From Flavobacterium sp. (GTDB lineage Bacteria; Bacteroidota; Bacteroidia; Flavobacteriales; Flavobacteriaceae): a stretch of 64,000 nt of DNA. Below the pieces are notes generated by a model. That model saw only the letters and a program-made list of their open reading frames with translations. It ran no database searches and was not told where the DNA came from. Positions 36,336 to 44,782 of the stretch are shown piece by piece (within the stretch, counting starts at the first letter, position 1; every line of letters starts with the position of its first letter). The position numbers and the translations under genes are program-made. The stretch is taken from positions 62,001 through 126,000 of the forward strand of contig JACMLU010000028.1 in the NCBI GenBank assembly GCA_014379405.1, written 5' to 3'.

Positions 36336-38357
36336 TTAATGCGACAACCAAACTGACATTTCGCCTTTGCCTTGATTCCCCCATGCAAAATAAGGAATTA
36401 ATTTTATGGAATATGTTTTACCTTCGTTTTTAGGAATGGGTTGGTATAACTTTTTATCCCAAGAATTATCTGGAGTAATGGACGAACTGGCATTAATACT
36501 GAGTAAATTTCGATTGTCAATTTTAATAAAATCAGTGGTAAATGTAGAATTTAGATTCAACAAAACATCATTCACTTTAGTGTTCGCCGGAAGTTGATTG
36601 GATTCCAAACAATACACTATTGGCCCACGTTTTACAGCCACTTGATTCTTGATTTCTTCTACTAGCGGATTGGCTTGCATCAATTCAACCGGCATTGGGA
36701 TATTCAATTCTATGACCTCCCCTTTTTTCCATTTTTGCACTATTTTTTGGTACGAACCTGAAACAATAGCATCATCAATATTTCTACCATTGATTGAAAT
36801 TGTAGTTCCTTGACTCCAACCCGGAATTCTCAAGAAAAAAGCTTGTTCGTCTTTGGGAGCTTTCACAATTTTCAAAGTGATTTTTCCATCCCAAGGATAA
36901 TTGGTTTGTTGTTCAATTTCGATTTTTTCTCCTGTAAGCGTAGTTGAATTCAAACTGTTGCTGCCGTACAAATTCACATACAATCCTTCTTTCGAAAAAT
37001 TATAAGCGTAATTGCTGATCTCGGCTATGGTTCTCGTCACGTTTGGCGCACAGCAATTCGACAAGGCAATATAACCTTCACGTTCTTTGCTCCATCTTTG
37101 TTTGAAAGGTAAATCTTTGGAAACATTCAACGGATTGTTGTAAAAAAATTCGGTTCCTTCCAAACTGATTCCAGACAACACACTATTATAAAGCGCCAAT
37201 TCCACAATATCGGCATATTTTGCATCGGCAGTAATTTGAAGCATTCTCCAATTCCACAAAACATTCCCGATATTGGCACAGGTTTCTGTATGAGCCGTGG
37301 CATTTGGCAATTGAAACGGTCTTCCGTAAGCTTGATGAATTTTTTGTACATCGGCAGGATTATACGAAGTTCCGTCTGGCGAAACGCCGTCATACAAAGA
37401 ACCGCAAGCTCCGGTAATGTACATTTTTCGATAAGCAACGTCATTCCAAATGGATTCCAAATTACCCAATAATTTCTTCTCTCCCGTTTCGGCATATAAA
37501 TCGGCAACACCAGCATACAAATAATTGGCTCTAACCGCGTGACCCATTGCCGTAGTCTGTTGCCTGAACGGAATTCTGTCTTGATTATCGTCTGTTCCGT
37601 CATTGGTTGCTCCTCTAATATCAATTAGATTATTGGCCAATTCTAAATATTTTGGATTTTTCGTGGTGCGATACATTTCGACAATTCCCATATAATGAGA
37701 AGGGCAAATAGCATTTCGAGCTAAATCTGGCGATGCTTTTTTATAGAAATCATACAGATAATCAGCAACACCTTTGGCGATATTCAAGAAATTGGTTTTT
37801 CCGGTGGCACGATAATGCACGCAAGCGGCAGTCATCAAATGTCCCATATTGTATTTCTCGAAACCCAACTGTTTTTTTACTTCTTCCGGCCCTAAAGTTC
37901 CCCAACGTTCGTCTATTAAAACGAGAGTATGCAAATAGCCGTCTTTGCGTTGTGTTTTTGCAAAAAGCGCAATGGCTTTGTCCATTTCCGCATCCAATTT
38001 CTTGTCTTTCGTAACGGCATAAGTAGCAGCCATTCCTTCAAAAATCTTGTAAAAATCTCCGTCGTGAAAAGAGGGTCCTTTAAAAGTTCCTTTACTTTCA
38101 CCAGCCGCGATTTCGAAATTTTTATAGGCGTGCGAAATCGAATCGTTATGATACAAATTCCACATATACGGCAAGGTATTTTTGGTTTCCACATCAAATT
38201 GTTCTTTCCAAAAACCATTTGTCCATTGTACGTCCTGCAAATTCAGACTTTGCAATTTAGAATAAGGACTTTCCGAATTGGCAACCAGGCCTTTATTCTG
38301 CGCCACAAAGGCTGTAGAAAAAAGTATCGTTGATAATAGAATGATTTGCTTTTTCAT
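36336..38357 (-). CDS. GH127 (DUF1680) beta-L-arabinofuranosidase-type enzyme
   Basis: A 673-residue protein from the ATG at 38355-38357 (signal MKKQIILLSTILFSTAFVAQ); a GTG thirty bases upstream is rejected. The (alpha/alpha)6 barrel is followed by beta-sandwiches. The zinc-site residues of GH127 are present: Glu358 and Cys360 in ETC, and Cys435-Cys436 in SNCCAPN, with one Cys as nucleophile by analogy with HypBA1. The family releases beta-L-arabinofuranose; a relative in Bacteroides RG-II degradation is reported to act on aceric acid, as I recall. It is co-directional with PL1 upstream and the esterase downstream. Confidence 0.92.
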   Translation of the reverse strand: MKKQIILLSTILFSTAFVAQNKGLVANSESPYSKLQSLNLQDVQWTNGFWKEQFDVETKNTLPYMWNLYHNDSISHAYKNFEIAAGESKGTFKGPSFHDGDFYKIFEGMAATYAVTKDKKLDAEMDKAIALFAKTQRKDGYLHTLVLIDERWGTLGPEEVKKQLGFEKYNMGHLMTAACVHYRATGKTNFLNIAKGVADYLYDFYKKASPDLARNAICPSHYMGIVEMYRTTKNPKYLELANNLIDIRGATNDGTDDNQDRIPFRQQTTAMGHAVRANYLYAGVADLYAETGEKKLLGNLESIWNDVAYRKMYITGACGSLYDGVSPDGTSYNPADVQKIHQAYGRPFQLPNATAHTETCANIGNVLWNWRMLQITADAKYADIVELALYNSVLSGISLEGTEFFYNNPLNVSKDLPFKQRWSKEREGYIALSNCCAPNVTRTIAEISNYAYNFSKEGLYVNLYGSNSLNSTTLTGEKIEIEQQTNYPWDGKITLKIVKAPKDEQAFFLRIPGWSQGTTISINGRNIDDAIVSGSYQKIVQKWKKGEVIELNIPMPVELMQANPLVEEIKNQVAVKRGPIVYCLESNQLPANTKVNDVLLNLNSTFTTDFIKIDNRNLLSINASSSITPDNSWDKKLYQPIPKNEGKTYSIKLIPYFAWGNQGKGEMSVWLSH

Positions 38358-38407
38358 TTTATAATTATATTTTAAATATTTTGCCACAGATTAAAAAGTA
38401 AAATTCC

Positions 38408-38465
38408 ACCGCAGATTCGCAGATTATTTTTTAAAAATTCAATAAAAAATCAGTGAATCTGCGGT
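38408..38465. repeat. GCAGATT-type inverted repeat
   Basis: Perfect 11-bp arms ACCGCAGATTC/GAATCTGCGGT around a 36-nt A/T-rich loop, between PL1 and GH127. It is a member of the dispersed (C/G)CAGATT family. Confidence 0.75.
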
Positions 38466-38482
38466 AAAAAATTAGACCTGTT

Positions 38483-40939
38483 TTATTTTACAAAAACGTT
38501 GATAACACGAGTCATCGTGTCCCCATCTTTGTCGGTTACGGTTATTTTTAACGAAGCCAATCCTTTTTGGACAGCTGTAAATTCAATCGTTGAACCTTTT
38601 ACTATAACTTTTCCGTTGGTAACATCAGAGAAAGAATATGCTAGTTTTTTCTCGTATCCTTTGAAATAATCTTTGGCATCCAAAGTCAATTTTCCACCTG
38701 AATTGATAAAAAAGTGTGGTTTTGCCATCCAATCTAAATAGTCGTCCAATTGGGTAAAACCGTCTTTGTCTTTATCCGAATTAGCATCTGAAAAATCTCC
38801 TACTTTCGTATTCACATTTGATCCTTTGGCTTCTTCCCACCAGTTTGGCAATCCATCGTGATCTGTATCCCAATCGGCTGTTCGTTTTTCATTGGCGAAA
38901 TTTGGAAATCCTCCAGCGTCGGCTTCATTGTCTATAAGTCCTCCCAAACCACTTTTGCTTCCTTTGAAAGTATAAGTTCCTTTCAAAGTTTCCTCAACAA
39001 TACGAATATCGTGTTTGTCGAAGAAAGGCTGAGTGGCACCAACATCAGAAAGCACATCCTTGTAAGCTGCTTCTGCAGTCTGATTAGCTACAAAAGATTC
39101 GAAAAATGGTTTTGGCAAAAACACATCATAATCCACAATTGCTTTATTAGATATTGTAAACTTTCTCCCTTTATCCTGATTCTTTTCATTGAAATAACCC
39201 GGCATCACGTTTCCATCAAAATAATATTGCTGTTTCCCTTTTCCAACACCCTCAATTTGTGCATTAAGCGCCACGAATATTTTAGTTGAAACTCCCGGTT
39301 TATAAAAATTATTGACAAAATTCACTTCACTCGCACCGCCGTCTGTAGTTCGGTGTCCCCAATTGTACACCACATTATTACGAATATCCACTCGTCCTCC
39401 ATAAAAACCATCACCATTCAAACCACCGCCAATACTCCAATTTCTGCCTTCATTGTGTGCCAATAAATTGTGGTGAAAACTTCCGATATCACCACCAATA
39501 GTCGCCGCATATCCGTGCATTTTTCCTGCTGGATATTTATCGTGACCCGCCACATTCAAGGCTTCTGAAATCAAAGTGCGTTGCATAGTAATATTGTGTG
39601 AACCTCGAGAACTAAAAGACTCATCAATCGTCCAGCTGATAGAACAGTGGTCTATAATACTATGGTTGGCGCCCGTAAGTCCCATTCCGTCGTAAGTAGT
39701 TCCGCCGCCAATTCGAACTTTCAAAAATCGGATTACTCCATCATTTCCTGTCAGTCCAACAGGTGCCCTACTAATAGTGATCCCTTCACCCGGAGCGGTT
39801 TGCCCAGCAATTGTTATGTAAGGTTGATTCACCACTAATCTTGAAGCCAATTTTATATTTCCCGAAACATTAAACACAATGGTTCGCGGACCAATAGGCT
39901 GATCAACGGCATCACGCAAACTGCCTGATCCATTGTCATTCAAGTTGTTCACTTCGACCACTTTTCCGCCTCTTCCACCCAAGGCAAAACGACCATATCC
40001 TTCGGCTCCCGGGAACGCCAATTGTGCTGGCCTGAATGACCAAACTGTTCCCAAAGTTGCATTTCCTTTGGCATCCAATTCATCCACACGCCAGTAATAA
40101 GTTGTTCCACTGTATAATTTTCCAAGTTCAAATTTGTTCGAGGTTAATTTTCCTTTAAATTCAGGAGATTTTTCGGTGGCATTTGAAACGGCTTTTTTGT
40201 CGGTTCCATAATAGATTTGGTGGGCAACTGCATCTTTTGCCGATTCCCAATTCAATATCAATTTTTTATCAATCATCACATGTTCATTCGCGTTTTCAGG
40301 CTTTGGCGTATGCGATTGCTTTTTCAAATTTGGAGTGTCAATTTCAAATCCGTTAATGACCATTTGTTGGATAAAATCCGGGGATTTTGCATCTAATTCA
40401 AAACGAATCACCACATCCTTGTTGGCCTCGGCATTAAACAGGATATAAGCTGTTGCCGTTTCTATTTTGGAATTGGAACGATTACTTGGCGTTACTGTTT
40501 CCACCAATTTATTGTTCACATAAATTTTTACTGGTGCAAATGTTTTGCCTTCGATTTTGTCGAAAGTGTTGTGAAACGTAAGCAAAGAATGTTCTCCCGC
40601 TTTCAGACCGCTAATTGTTAATTCCAAGTTTTCGGCTGTAGCCAAACCATCACTTGCCAATTTACTGTAAAAAGGCGCATTCATCCCCACTTTATACCAT
40701 TTTGCATTAAAGTTTCCTTTCAACTTGAAGGTTAGGTTTTTGAAAGATTTCTCGGCTTGCTTTTGTTCGCTTATCGGCCAAGAATTATAATTGGTGTCAT
40801 TTACTTCTTCCACTCTCCTTTGCGAAAAATCAAAATCTACTTTCACGATTTGTTTCTCCGTCCCACTTTTTAATGATTGCGCTTGCGTATTTACAGCCAA
40901 AATAGCCGACAAAGCCAAACAACTTACTAATCTTTTCAT
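38483..40939 (-). CDS. Multidomain PL1-family pectate lyase
   Basis: An 818-residue exported protein (signal peptide 1-20). Residues about 25-205 form a beta-rich, possibly carbohydrate-binding domain (KVDFDFSQRRVEEVND, LTISGLKAGEHSLLTFHNTF). A fibronectin-III-like module lies at about 215-305 (LNWESAKDAVAHQIYYGTD, TTYYWRVDELDAKGN). The PL1 beta-helix follows from 308: AFPGAEGYGRFALGGRGG, IVFNVSGNIKLA, ITIAGQTAPGEGI, IIDHCSISWTIDES. A calcium-type DTDHDGLPNWWEE segment (about 685) and a C-terminal Ig/cadherin-like domain end the protein. It is more distant from the two core PL1s and probably binds polymeric pectin. Confidence 0.9.
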   Translation of the reverse strand: MKRLVSCLALSAILAVNTQAQSLKSGTEKQIVKVDFDFSQRRVEEVNDTNYNSWPISEQKQAEKSFKNLTFKLKGNFNAKWYKVGMNAPFYSKLASDGLATAENLELTISGLKAGEHSLLTFHNTFDKIEGKTFAPVKIYVNNKLVETVTPSNRSNSKIETATAYILFNAEANKDVVIRFELDAKSPDFIQQMVINGFEIDTPNLKKQSHTPKPENANEHVMIDKKLILNWESAKDAVAHQIYYGTDKKAVSNATEKSPEFKGKLTSNKFELGKLYSGTTYYWRVDELDAKGNATLGTVWSFRPAQLAFPGAEGYGRFALGGRGGKVVEVNNLNDNGSGSLRDAVDQPIGPRTIVFNVSGNIKLASRLVVNQPYITIAGQTAPGEGITISRAPVGLTGNDGVIRFLKVRIGGGTTYDGMGLTGANHSIIDHCSISWTIDESFSSRGSHNITMQRTLISEALNVAGHDKYPAGKMHGYAATIGGDIGSFHHNLLAHNEGRNWSIGGGLNGDGFYGGRVDIRNNVVYNWGHRTTDGGASEVNFVNNFYKPGVSTKIFVALNAQIEGVGKGKQQYYFDGNVMPGYFNEKNQDKGRKFTISNKAIVDYDVFLPKPFFESFVANQTAEAAYKDVLSDVGATQPFFDKHDIRIVEETLKGTYTFKGSKSGLGGLIDNEADAGGFPNFANEKRTADWDTDHDGLPNWWEEAKGSNVNTKVGDFSDANSDKDKDGFTQLDDYLDWMAKPHFFINSGGKLTLDAKDYFKGYEKKLAYSFSDVTNGKVIVKGSTIEFTAVQKGLASLKITVTDKDGDTMTRVINVFVK

Positions 40940-40945
40940 CTTCTT

Positions 40946-43273
40946 TTAATTTAATTTGATTTTTTCTACCTCTGATTTACCTAGCAGATTGATTATATCT
41001 TTTTTCCTTTCTTCAGGAATTACCTTTAAAACTTTCAATTCACCATTTACGAGTTCCACTTCAACAGTAGTGTTTTTTGGTGCGTGCAATTTGAAATGCA
41101 CATTCCAGTCTTTTGGCCAAGCTGGAAAAAGATAAATTTTCCCATCGGCTTCTTGCAAAAGCATTTCTTGCATTCCAATCATTCCGCTTCCTCCCCAATT
41201 ATGATCCGGAACCCAATCATATCCTGGGCCCCAAAAGGCAGGAAATCTTCGGTCTGAATTGGCCATTTTCAACAAATTGTATTTGGCCGCATCGTTGGTC
41301 AAACCCAAACGAGCCGCAAAAATATTATCCTGTTTCCAGCCGATATGACTTCTGAATTTAATCGCATCCGTATCGTATTTAAAAGTATTTAAGGCCGTTT
41401 TTAAATCGGGTTTTCCAATTCCATAGATTCCCCATGGAAAAACGGAATACAATTGTGGCACTTCAGAATTATTGATTCTTTCCCAAGATTTTGCTGGAAC
41501 CAATACTTTATGATTATCTACTTGTCCAAAATTCAATGGAGGAATTCGGGTTTGAAAACCTTTCAAATATTCTAAATCTTCTTTTGACAGTTCTTTTTCC
41601 GAAAGAGTTAAAATCTTTTCCGTAATTACTTGCAAAGCGGAAATAGTGCTATTGGAATTATACGCCATTTTGTAAGTTTCGGCACCCGAACCTGGATATA
41701 GAATCAAATGACTATTGCCATCCAAAGGTTTTCTGCCTCTTTGTTTGGCCAAATATTGGTAATGTTCATCAAAAAACCGAACACAACTCACGATAAACTG
41801 ATTGTATTTTTGAATATTTTCATTGGCATATTCTTTCTGTTGCAACATCATTTGACAAAACTCAAAAACCGTGTCCCATTCATATTCCAACCAAGCATTG
41901 TACTCCATTCCTGGATCATAATCGGCTGGTCGTTTCCACTCGTATTCGGCAGGATTAGGTAAACCAAAATTTTCCAATTGCTCTGTAAAAGCTGCTCCGC
42001 CGTGTTTCCAATAGACTTGCGAACGCAATTCGGCATTTTTTTGCAAACTCAAATAATAATCCAATTGCGATTTCATCATATCAAAATCACCGCTTTTCAC
42101 CATCGGAAAATAAACCAATCGCTGGTTTTGAGCCGTCATTGTTCCGCCTCCCCAATTTCTGAAATCGGGTGTAAAGTTCAAATCGGGATTAGTAAAAACA
42201 GGATCGACTGTAAATAATCCGCCGTTGAATTTAGTTGGATATTTTCCGTGAGCATTGCAGCCCAGCATATAGCGAAACAACTGATAATTTTGCCCGATTT
42301 GATAAACGGAATCTTTTTCAGTCGAATGCTTTTTTTGTGTATAAATAAAAGAACGATTCCAGAAATTATTCCACCATTTTACAGTATTTTTTTCGGCTTG
42401 CTTGGCTGTTCTTTTATTTAAAGAAATCAAACTTTTCAAACCGTTATTCCAAGTATTATAATCAAATTGGCTGGTATTCAGATAAATCTCCAGTGACTGT
42501 TTTTTCGAAGATTCTATGCTCGTTACATTAAAACCTTTAAAATCTGTATCTTGGTATTTACCAAAGTAAGTTCCGTCCGGTTTTAAATTATCACCTTTCA
42601 TCAATCCGCCGAACGTCAAATCCATAATTGGGTTCATCATTTGATCCTTAACCGATTCCATTTTTTGCTGCTTTACGGCAACATCAAATACGGTTTCTTC
42701 ACGGTTTCGGTGGTAAAATTTGATTCCGTTATTTTCAAAAGTGATTGAATCTTTGTAAGTAACAATATCTCCTTGCGGTGCCCATTTATAGGAATTGGCA
42801 TTATTGGCTTTCCCTTTGGAATCTCGGTTTTTGTAACGCCAACTTTCGTAGGAAGCCGTCATTTTCAGTGGATTTTCACTTTCTAAATCCAAATGAATTA
42901 TCGGCTTGAAAACATCGACCCAAAGTTTGATTTTGGTATCCCTTTGAGCAATCAAAATATAACCGTCTTTCAAAACCAATTCCTGATGAAAGCCTTCATT
43001 ATCGACAAAAGGATTAGGCGTTAACGTAACTTTTACACGGCCTAGTTTCAGCAACTTATTGTGCTCGTCAAAAGTGCCACTTCTAGAAAAATAAAAATAC
43101 AAATCGCCTTTTTCTACCCAAACATTCAACCCAACATCTCCACCGCCCATAGGCATTGATTCTGATGAATTGTTGCTTTGTGTGATCCAAATTTGATTGT
43201 AATTCTCAAGCACAGGAATCTGCGCCTTTACTAAAAGCGTAAAAAAAAGAAATATGTAAATTATATGTTTCAT
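40946..43273 (-). CDS. DUF5703-type six-hairpin glycosidase-like protein
   Basis: A 775-residue protein from the ATG at 43271-43273; a TTG thirty bases upstream gives no better signal peptide. Signal MKHIIYIFLFFTLLVKAQ. The N-terminal beta-domain (ESMPMGGGDVGLNVWVEKGD, YFSRSGTFDEHNKLLKLGRV) resembles GH95-like enzymes. The helical domain (LFRYMLGCNAHGKYPTKFNG, YFPMVKSGDFDMMKSQLDYY) and a C-terminal segment (GGSGMIGMQEMLLQEADGKI, LFPAWPKDW) complete the GH95/GH65-like layout. I believe this is the DUF5703 group, without known substrate. It is 6 nt from PL1 downstream, so co-translated. Confidence 0.72.
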   Translation of the reverse strand: MKHIIYIFLFFTLLVKAQIPVLENYNQIWITQSNNSSESMPMGGGDVGLNVWVEKGDLYFYFSRSGTFDEHNKLLKLGRVKVTLTPNPFVDNEGFHQELVLKDGYILIAQRDTKIKLWVDVFKPIIHLDLESENPLKMTASYESWRYKNRDSKGKANNANSYKWAPQGDIVTYKDSITFENNGIKFYHRNREETVFDVAVKQQKMESVKDQMMNPIMDLTFGGLMKGDNLKPDGTYFGKYQDTDFKGFNVTSIESSKKQSLEIYLNTSQFDYNTWNNGLKSLISLNKRTAKQAEKNTVKWWNNFWNRSFIYTQKKHSTEKDSVYQIGQNYQLFRYMLGCNAHGKYPTKFNGGLFTVDPVFTNPDLNFTPDFRNWGGGTMTAQNQRLVYFPMVKSGDFDMMKSQLDYYLSLQKNAELRSQVYWKHGGAAFTEQLENFGLPNPAEYEWKRPADYDPGMEYNAWLEYEWDTVFEFCQMMLQQKEYANENIQKYNQFIVSCVRFFDEHYQYLAKQRGRKPLDGNSHLILYPGSGAETYKMAYNSNSTISALQVITEKILTLSEKELSKEDLEYLKGFQTRIPPLNFGQVDNHKVLVPAKSWERINNSEVPQLYSVFPWGIYGIGKPDLKTALNTFKYDTDAIKFRSHIGWKQDNIFAARLGLTNDAAKYNLLKMANSDRRFPAFWGPGYDWVPDHNWGGSGMIGMQEMLLQEADGKIYLFPAWPKDWNVHFKLHAPKNTTVEVELVNGELKVLKVIPEERKKDIINLLGKSEVEKIKLN

Positions 43274-43306
43274 CTCAATGATTTTCCTTGTTTTGATTCT
43301 CAACGC

Positions 43307-43339
43307 AGACCTGACAGGTTTTAAAAACCTGTCAGGTCT
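43307..43339. repeat. 33-nt palindrome, CCTGACAGG variant
   Basis: Perfect 15-bp arms (AGACCTGACAGGTTT and complement) with a TAA loop. It begins 9 nt after the stop of the esterase at 43349 and ends 33 nt before the DUF5703 ATG. Confidence 0.92.
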
Positions 43340-43348
43340 ATTAAGAAA

Positions 43349-44782
43349 CTACCACTCATCCGTACGGAACGACGAAACTGGTAAACCTCCCGTACTGAAC
43401 AATTCCGCTTTGGCAAAATCCTTGAATAAATATCGAACCGCCGCTGGTTTTGCAACTTTATCCGAAGTAAGTACGACCGATTTTCGGCGAACTTCGGCTT
43501 TGGCAGGATAAAAAACCTTGTCCTCTCCAGCAATTTCAAAACCTGTTACTTCTTTTCCGTAAGCTGTAATTCCGTTGGGCGCATCGTCAAAAGACACCGT
43601 TGCTTTCGCATCCACAATTTCCATACCTTTAAATTTTGGACTCTCAAATTCAAAGCCTTCTATTCCGTAGGTTTTGGCCAAAGCCAAATATCCCAAGCGA
43701 TTTCCTCCCTTTTCTTTATCTACTGGATGGATATTATTTTCTTCGCCAATATCCATCAAAACGACCATTCCTGAATTCGGAATTCCCTTTGAAGCTTTCA
43801 ATTGTGCTTCTCTCAAATAAGCCGAATTGTATTTTTCTAAATTATCTTTTGGATGAAATTGTGCATAATTAAACGGGGCGATTTGAGCATAATAAAAAGG
43901 GAAATCGCCTTGTTTCCACAACTCTCTCCAACTGCCGACCATCTTTTTCATCAAAGCGGTATATTCTGATGCCCGTTCGTAATTTGATTCGCCTTGATAC
44001 CAGATACAACCTTTGATTCCGTAACCTATAACAGGTGAAAGCATTCCGTTGAACAAAGTCGTCGGCACACGGTTTGGGTCTTTTGCCAATTCCTCTTTCG
44101 TGGTTGGAATTTTGGCGCTTGCAAAATCTTTCAGCATTTCCTGATTCATCCAAGCTTCCATACTGGATCCGCCGTAAGAAACGTGAATCAACCCAACCGG
44201 AACTTGTAAAACTTCCTGCAAAAGCGAACCGAAGTACCAAGCCGTCGCACTAAAATTACCAACAGATCTTGGTGAAGCCGTTTCCCATTTTCCTTCAAAA
44301 TTATCCAAAGGTTCCAAAACAGTAGCACGCGGAATCGTAATCAAACGAATGTTTTTATTGGTTGATCTAACGATGATTTCGTTGCCATTTTTAACGGGTT
44401 GTCCCGGAAAACCTTTCAAAGGCATTTCCATATTCGACTGACCAGAACACAGCCAAACTTCGCCAATTAATACATTTTTTACGACTACTTTTTCGCTTCC
44501 TTCCGAAACTTCAATCGTAAATGGTCCACCAAAAGATGGTGTTTGTAATTCTGCTTTCCATTTTCCAGAATTGTCTGCTTTCAGCTTGTAGGTTTTAGAA
44601 TCCCAAGAGGTTTTTATTACAACATTGGCGTTCTTGTCTGCCCAGCCCCACATTGGTGCATTTGCCTTTTGCTGTAGCATCATATTGTCCGAAAACAAAG
44701 CCGGTAATTTTATTTTGGCATTAATTTGAAAACTTCCTAAAATCAAAAAAATTGCAATAATATAGTTTCTAAAATGTGTCAT
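43349..44782 (-). CDS. Sialate O-acetylesterase-family (SGNH) esterase
   Basis: A 477-residue exported protein (signal peptide 1-22). A beta-domain (PALFSDNMMLQQKANAPMWG) precedes the SGNH fold: WLCSGQSNMEM with nucleophile Ser116, GCIWYQGESN (block III-like) and IHPVDKEKGGNRLG with the His. Members deacetylate sialic acids, xylan and pectin; pectic deacetylation fits here. Its ATG overlaps the GH106 stop by 4 nt (ATGA), so translation is coupled and the two probably share a substrate, such as acetylated rhamnose-containing side chains. Confidence 0.88.
   Translation of the reverse strand: MTHFRNYIIAIFLILGSFQINAKIKLPALFSDNMMLQQKANAPMWGWADKNANVVIKTSWDSKTYKLKADNSGKWKAELQTPSFGGPFTIEVSEGSEKVVVKNVLIGEVWLCSGQSNMEMPLKGFPGQPVKNGNEIIVRSTNKNIRLITIPRATVLEPLDNFEGKWETASPRSVGNFSATAWYFGSLLQEVLQVPVGLIHVSYGGSSMEAWMNQEMLKDFASAKIPTTKEELAKDPNRVPTTLFNGMLSPVIGYGIKGCIWYQGESNYERASEYTALMKKMVGSWRELWKQGDFPFYYAQIAPFNYAQFHPKDNLEKYNSAYLREAQLKASKGIPNSGMVVLMDIGEENNIHPVDKEKGGNRLGYLALAKTYGIEGFEFESPKFKGMEIVDAKATVSFDDAPNGITAYGKEVTGFEIAGEDKVFYPAKAEVRRKSVVLTSDKVAKPAAVRYLFKDFAKAELFSTGGLPVSSFRTDEW

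Noticed and set aside
38358..38387. GTG start extending GH127
   Set aside because: It would place ten residues before a perfect signal peptide; the ATG at 38357 fits export.
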